Source: Cytobacillus luteolus (lineage in GTDB: Bacteria; Bacillota; Bacilli; Bacillales; Bacillaceae_L). From it: a stretch of DNA of 64,000 nt. The notes beneath the pieces are model-generated. The model did no database searches. It saw only the letters and a program-made list of their open reading frames with translations, and was not told the DNA's origin. The translations under genes were made by a program, and so were the position numbers. The stretch covers positions 682,001 to 746,000 of the forward strand of contig NZ_JAGGKM010000001.1 in the NCBI RefSeq assembly GCF_017873715.1, read 5' to 3'. Positions 60,071 to 64,000 of the stretch are shown here, piece by piece; position 1 is the first letter of the stretch; every line of letters begins with the position of its first letter.

Positions 60071-60394
60071 ATGTTTGTTCAAATGAGAAAAACAGTTGTA
60101 ACAGAAGGCCATTCTGACAAAGTTGTTGAGCGCTTTAGTGGCGAAGGGATTATTGAAAAACAACCAGGGTTTGTTGATTTGTCAGTTATGGTTAAAAAGA
60201 TTCGCCGTGGTGATGAAGAAGTCGTTGTAATGATCCGTTGGGAGTCTGAAGATCATTGGAAACAATGGGAAAAAAGCGATGCTCATATAGCGGGTCATAA
60301 AGCAAAGTTAGGTCAACCAAAGCCAGACTACATTGTTAGCTCAGAAGGAGATAAGTATGAAGTAGTGGCAGTAAAAGGACCAACCGGGAAGTAA
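60071..60394 (+). CDS. IsdG/HmoA-like haem-degrading monooxygenase family protein
   Basis: 107 aa, one ABM domain. Conserved MIRWESEDHWKQWEKSDAHIAGH supplies the Trp and haem-ligand His of the family (IsdG Asn-Trp-His triad); the N-terminal Asn position is Gln or Arg here (FVQMRKT). Such enzymes open haem to release iron. It follows yclQ by 29 nt with its own AGGAGG and no terminator, which supports an iron-recovery role. The missing Asn should be verified by alignment. Confidence 0.78.
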   Translation: MFVQMRKTVVTEGHSDKVVERFSGEGIIEKQPGFVDLSVMVKKIRRGDEEVVVMIRWESEDHWKQWEKSDAHIAGHKAKLGQPKPDYIVSSEGDKYEVVAVKGPTGK

Positions 60395-60397
60395 TAG

Positions 60398-60438
60398 ATT
60401 GTAAGGGTATTAAGCTTAGGTGCTTAATGCCCTTTTGT
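60398..60438 (+). terminator. Terminator of the iron operon
   Basis: AAGGGTATTAAGC/GCTTAATGCCCTT stem and TTTGTTTT, after the IsdG-like gene. Confidence 0.8.
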
Positions 60439-60509
60439 TTTATGGTAGATTTTAGTAGAATGGTAGTAAGTACATTGTCAAATTGCGACCTGAGAGGAAT
60501 TCTTATAGA

Positions 60510-61082
60510 ATGAAAAAAATGTGGGGAAAGATTCTTGTATTAGTTTTGGTGATTGGACTTGGTTATGTGATATCTGTACATATGCTAATTGCTTCTATTG
60601 GAAAAGAGCAGCCGCCAGATGGAGTTGATTACATGATTGTACTTGGTGCTAGATTGCATGGGGAGGATATGTCACTAGCGCTATATCATCGCGTGCAGGT
60701 CGCCTTAGAGTATTTAAAAAGCAACCCAAATACAAATGTAGTTGTTTCTGGTGGACAGGGACCAGGGGAAGATATAACAGAAGCAGAAGCGATGGCACGA
60801 TTTTTTAAAGAAAATGGAATCGAGGATGAGCGAATCATAATGGAAGACCGATCAACCTCGACATTTGAAAACTTAAAATTCTCGAAAGAGGTACTTGGCT
60901 CAGAGGTCGATGAAGTGGTTATTGTAAGTAATGATTTTCATCTGTTTCGAGCAAAAATTATTGCAAACAGACAGGGATTTGAGCCATATATGCTGGCCGC
61001 GGAAACTCCAAGGATTGTTCGGGAGAAGTTATGGCTCAGAGAGTATGTTGCGGTGTTGAAAACGGCTTTGTTGGATTGGTAG
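60510..61082 (+). CDS. YdcF/DUF218 family protein
   Basis: 190 aa. N-terminal helix (about 7-26), then the DUF218 domain: YMIVLGARLHGEDMS, VVVSGGQGPGEDITEAEAMARFF, DRSTSTFENLKFSK and VVIVSNDFHLFRAKIIA. The family includes SanA and YdcF and is linked to envelope metabolism in other bacteria; the active role is not settled. GAGAGGA lies 12 nt before the ATG; a longer frame upstream is less likely. Confidence 0.88.
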   Translation: MKKMWGKILVLVLVIGLGYVISVHMLIASIGKEQPPDGVDYMIVLGARLHGEDMSLALYHRVQVALEYLKSNPNTNVVVSGGQGPGEDITEAEAMARFFKENGIEDERIIMEDRSTSTFENLKFSKEVLGSEVDEVVIVSNDFHLFRAKIIANRQGFEPYMLAAETPRIVREKLWLREYVAVLKTALLDW

Positions 61083-61110
61083 ATGGTGTTGTAATTTCCA
61101 GTAGAATGGT

Positions 61111-61222
61111 AATACTTAATTAATTGCGAAGAATACTTAACTTTGTTGTTAAATTACTTTCTTAAATTGCCATAATACTTAACAGACCTAGTAATTTACT
61201 TTCCTAATTGAGTAGAATACTT
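61111..61222 (-). repeat. Array of six exactly 21-bp-phased elements (AATACTT orientation)
   Basis: AATACTT or a close variant starts at 61111, 61132, 61153, 61174, 61195 and 61216, an invariant 21-bp period. Complemented cores alternate GTTAAGTATT- and GGAAAGTAAA-like forms, as in the arrays around the NERD gene. It starts 29 nt after the DUF218 stop codon. Confidence 0.9.
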
Positions 61223-61369
61223 AATTTTGACCGAAAAACAGGTGGAACTATTGTCCGCCTGTTTTTCAACTTAGTCAGATGTTCTTGAAAATAGAAAAAA
61301 TGAATAGCATTAAGTCATTTGGTGTACCTTAAAAATGAACCATTATAGACTTCATGTGAGGTGAAAATG

Positions 61370-61711
61370 ATGAGTTGGTTTTTAAAGGCAATTAAGAACT
61401 ATGCAGTGTTTCGTGGAAGAGCACGAAGGACGGAATACTGGATGTTTGTATTAGTCAGCGCAATCTTTGCATTCGTTATTGCATTTATAGAACCATTTTT
61501 AGGAATAGAACCGATTCTTTCAGGTATTTATTCTCTATTTCTGCTTTTACCTTCCTTATCTGTAACTGTAAGAAGATTACATGATACAGGGAGAAGTGGT
61601 TGGTGGATACTAATCAGTTTAATTCCTCTAATTGGAGCAATCGTCCTTTTTGTCTTTACTGTATTAGATAGTGAGCCCGGGGAAAATAAATACGGTCCAA
61701 GTCCGAAATAA
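61370..61711 (+). CDS. DUF805 membrane protein
   Basis: 113 aa, four helices. The DUF805 signature is clear: FRGRARRTEYWMFVL near the start and LHDTGRSGWWILI in the second half, ending GENKYGPSPK. GAGGTG places the start at the second ATG (61370); the GTG at 61361 overlaps the site. Family function unknown. Confidence 0.88.
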   Translation: MSWFLKAIKNYAVFRGRARRTEYWMFVLVSAIFAFVIAFIEPFLGIEPILSGIYSLFLLLPSLSVTVRRLHDTGRSGWWILISLIPLIGAIVLFVFTVLDSEPGENKYGPSPK

Positions 61712-61713
61712 AA

Positions 61714-61752
61714 AACACGTTCGTTAGGGGCTATGTGCCTGACGAACGTGTT
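61714..61752. terminator. Bidirectional terminator
   Basis: AACACGTTCGT/ACGAACGTGTT 11-bp stem between convergent genes; it overlaps the end of the EamA gene. Confidence 0.75.
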
Positions 61753-62645
61753 AAATTATGTTCAATTTTGTGTTTTTTTGATTCCTGAACAATCATTACA
61801 GCTAAGATAACCAAGAAAATCCCTATATACTGCCAAAAGAGGAGTTGTTCTTGGTAAATAATGAAACTTAATAATGCAGCTACAACAGGTTCAACAGTGG
61901 CAAGTATGGAAGCTCGACTTGTTTCTACATAATGTAACCCTTTTGTATACAAGATATAGGCTAGCATCGTTGACAAAAAGCCAAGACCAATGATATTTAA
62001 CCATACCTCTACACTTACAAATAGTGGTAAAATAGACCAGAGTCCACTAAAAGGTGTAATCGCAATTGACGCAAAAATAAAGGTATATACAGAAACGGTT
62101 AATGAGTCATATTTCTGTAGGGCAAATTTACCAAAAATACTATAAAGAGCATAGAAAAAACCAGACCCAAGTCCAAGGATCAGCCCATATGACGAGATGG
62201 TGCCACTGTTAGTTGGAAGTACTCCGATGACAAGTGCACATCCTATTAGTGTGGTAAATAAAGCTATAATCTTTTTGGTCGTAAAATATTCCTTAAAGAT
62301 CACTCTTGATAAAACTGTTACAAATGCTGGAGCCGTATACAATAGAATGGCTGCAATTGAAATTGAAGTTTCTTGAATAGCACTAAACAAACACCAGTTA
62401 AAAAATACAATACTAACAATTCCTGTCCCTATAAAATATTTAGTATCATAGATATGTATTTTAAGAAGTTGTCGATTTTTTAAAAGAGTATAAAGAACTA
62501 GAAAAAGGGCTGCCGTAATCGCACGTATTGTCACGACCTGAGTTGGTGAAAACCCAAGTTCGTATAAGGTTGTTACAAATATGCCAATTATTCCCCAGAG
62601 AGCCGCTCCGATAATAATAAATAGATATGCACTATTTTTCTCCAA
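61731..62645 (-). CDS. EamA/DMT-family transporter
   Basis: About 304 aa. TTG start placed just after GAGGTGGG on the minus strand (MEKNSAYLFIIIGAALWG); the longer frame to 62666 would place the site inside the gene. Ten helices in two EamA repeats, with ALWGIIGIFV and GFSPTQVVTIRAITAALFLV in the first and FFYALYSIFGKFAL and TSRASILATVEPVVAALLSF in the second. RhaT/YcxC-like; substrate unknown. Confidence 0.85.
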   Translation of the reverse strand: MEKNSAYLFIIIGAALWGIIGIFVTTLYELGFSPTQVVTIRAITAALFLVLYTLLKNRQLLKIHIYDTKYFIGTGIVSIVFFNWCLFSAIQETSISIAAILLYTAPAFVTVLSRVIFKEYFTTKKIIALFTTLIGCALVIGVLPTNSGTISSYGLILGLGSGFFYALYSIFGKFALQKYDSLTVSVYTFIFASIAITPFSGLWSILPLFVSVEVWLNIIGLGFLSTMLAYILYTKGLHYVETSRASILATVEPVVAALLSFIIYQEQLLFWQYIGIFLVILAVMIVQESKKHKIEHNLTRSSGT

Positions 62646-62928
62646 TTTCCCACCTCGCAGATTCAATATATTTTATAATTGTAAATGGATAGGATAAAAA
62701 TGTATATCATTTTGAATTAAACGGATTAAAGAAATAGTCCTATTTCGATTGTAATAAGACTTAAGGAAAAACTACCAATTTCTTGTAAGTATTTGTCGAA
62801 GGGGCATAAAAATGTTAAATTACTATAGTACCTAATTAATAATGATAGAAAAAAAACATAACATAGTAGAATCATAGATTAAAAATCCTAGAGACCTTAT
62901 GTGTCCAGTAGTAAGGGAGCGGTAATGA

Positions 62929-64000
62929 GTGTATTGTCATGAATGTGGTTCAAAAATAGTCGAAGGCTCACGCTTTTGTGCAAACTGTGGCACAAAGCTG
63001 GATCAAGAAAACGACCTAAATAATGTAGTAGATCTAGAAGTTGAGATAGATTCTAGAGAAGGCAGACGAAATCAATCTACCAAAAAACTTGTTATGCTGC
63101 TAATTCCAACGATTAGTTTGTTTCTTGTTGGTGGAGGTGTGTATGGTTATTACACCCATGAAAGCACCCTGAATGAAAATGTTATGTCGCTTAAAGCATC
63201 TGCAGAAAGGTATGCAATTGATGGAGATTACGAAAAAGCGATAAAAGAGCTAGACAAGGCAATTGAACTTCGCCCTTCGTATGTAATTTTAAAAGATACC
63301 AAGGCTGTGGTGGTAAAGGCAGATGAATTCTCGGAAAGATTGAATGAAGTTTCTATACTAATTAAAAGGAAAAAGTGGAATGAGGCTTCCCAAAAGATTG
63401 CTTTATTAGCTAATGATGTAGATAAGGAGCAAGGTCCATTATTCGAAGTGATTAGCAAGAAAGTGAAAGAGAAAGATGTAATAGCAACTGTAGGTAAAAT
63501 TAAGCTTGAAATTGATCAATTAGACACAGTTGAGGAACTAATTAGCAAACTATCCGTCTTAACATCACTTACTTCAGAGGAAGCAAAAGCAACCCAACAA
63601 CAAATTGTAAAGAAAATCGTTCAGTTAACGATTAAAGACGCAGAAGGACAGCTAGCAAATAAGGAATTTTCAAAAGCAATTGCTACAATTGATAAGGCTT
63701 TACATTATTCCAAGGACCATAATGAATTGGTTGCCTTTAAAGAAAGAATAGAGAGAGAACGATTTAAATTTGAGGAAGCGGAACAACTTAGACTGGAAAA
63801 GGCCATGGAGGCAGCAGAGAAAGAAGACTTAGTTAACCGAACTGCTGCAGTTGAAGTTCTTAAGTTGGAATCTGTTGTTGATGAATTTGGTGATTTGTAT
63901 ATAAGCGGTGAAGTAAAAAACTTAGCTACAACGAGTATTTATGGAATCACGATCTTTTACAAAATCTATGATGGTATGGGGAATTTGTATGATGAAGGAA
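62929..64000 (+). CDS. Zinc-ribbon membrane protein, YvbJ-like (truncated by window)
   Basis: Open from GTG 62929 (9 nt after AAGGGAG) to the window end, 357 codons without a stop. N-terminal double-Cys zinc ribbon (CHECGSKIVEGSRFCANCG), an acidic linker, one membrane helix (KLVMLLIPTISLFLVGGGVYGYY) and a long helical, TPR-like and coiled-coil ectodomain (YEKAIKELDKAIELRPSY, FSKAIATIDKALHYSKDH). The last part (VVDEFGDLYISGEVKNLATTSIYGITIFYKIYD) looks like a FxLYD-type beta domain. B. subtilis YvbJ has a similar plan. Function unknown. Confidence 0.75.
   Translation, partial: MYCHECGSKIVEGSRFCANCGTKLDQENDLNNVVDLEVEIDSREGRRNQSTKKLVMLLIPTISLFLVGGGVYGYYTHESTLNENVMSLKASAERYAIDGDYEKAIKELDKAIELRPSYVILKDTKAVVVKADEFSERLNEVSILIKRKKWNEASQKIALLANDVDKEQGPLFEVISKKVKEKDVIATVGKIKLEIDQLDTVEELISKLSVLTSLTSEEAKATQQQIVKKIVQLTIKDAEGQLANKEFSKAIATIDKALHYSKDHNELVAFKERIERERFKFEEAEQLRLEKAMEAAEKEDLVNRTAAVEVLKLESVVDEFGDLYISGEVKNLATTSIYGITIFYKIYDGMGNLYDEG

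Overview
The window looks like chromosome of a low-GC, spore-forming Bacillaceae (Bacillus sensu lato). Supporting evidence is an alpha/beta-type small acid-soluble spore protein, genes with close counterparts in Bacillus subtilis (ykpA, ktrA/C, rpiA, ampS, ytr-like, yclNOPQ), strong AGGAGG ribosome binding sites with ATG/GTG/TTG starts, and the GC-rich intergenic elements common in Bacillaceae. I see no rRNA, canonical tRNA, phage, transposase or CRISPR array. The species cannot be fixed from the sequence alone.

Layout. 1-5.6 kb: a five-unit 52-bp intergenic repeat, a LysM cell-wall hydrolase, an SDR oxidoreductase, an atypical nucleoside hydrolase, the ABC-F protein YkpA and a SASP. 5.6-13.5 kb: G3E GTPase, GNAT, Ktr potassium-channel subunit, CNNM/CorC-type transporter, small membrane and ferritin-like proteins, Gfo/Idh/MocA oxidoreductase, RpiA. 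13.5-21.3 kb: a VmlR-like antibiotic-resistance ABC-F gene behind a leader-peptide attenuator; a two-component system followed by a lipoprotein with an IseA-like end and a perfect WalR-type box; an MFS exporter behind a nine-codon leader that can hide its ribosome binding site. 21.3-31.3 kb: AmpS, a NERD-domain nuclease-like gene flanked on both sides by 21-bp-period arrays, a Ytr-like GntR/ABC operon, a chemoreceptor behind a cyclic-di-GMP-I riboswitch, an MFS exporter and a tRNA-like element. 31.3-44.8 kb: small accessory genes (GyrI-like, chloramphenicol-phosphotransferase-like, tandem GNAT), a second probable c-di-GMP riboswitch before an uncharacterised protein, a hexapeptide-repeat protein, a permuted NlpC/P60-like protein, an RND pump, an EamA transporter and a transporter remnant, a 2OG-Fe oxygenase and an APH-type kinase. 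44.8-55.5 kb: ECF sigma/anti-sigma pair, a YibE/F pair, a polysaccharide deacetylase lipoprotein, an SCP2 protein, an apparently orphan Mn2+ (yybP-ykoY) riboswitch, a small Lys/Tyr/His-rich protein with a Ser/Thr kinase, a CBO0543 pair and a DUF3231 protein. 55.5-61 kb: an iron block with MarR regulator, Fur boxes, the YclNOPQ-type siderophore importer and an IsdG-like monooxygenase. 61-64 kb: DUF805, EamA and a truncated zinc-ribbon membrane protein.

The most unusual signal is in the intergenic DNA. Four separate clusters (22.7, 23.9, 44.1 and 61.1 kb) each hold six copies of an AAGTATT core (or its complement) at a 21-bp period; three are exactly regular and one has a single 20-bp step. The filler between cores is variable. 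A fifth cluster (49.1 kb) has the same six-by-21-bp architecture with a different core (AATCGGGCTAAAC). Longer arrays with 52-bp and 51-bp periods occur at 0-0.26 and 43.1-43.3 kb. Together with several leader-type RNA switches and a tRNA-like element without a normal anticodon arm, these are the best candidates for undescribed biology here.
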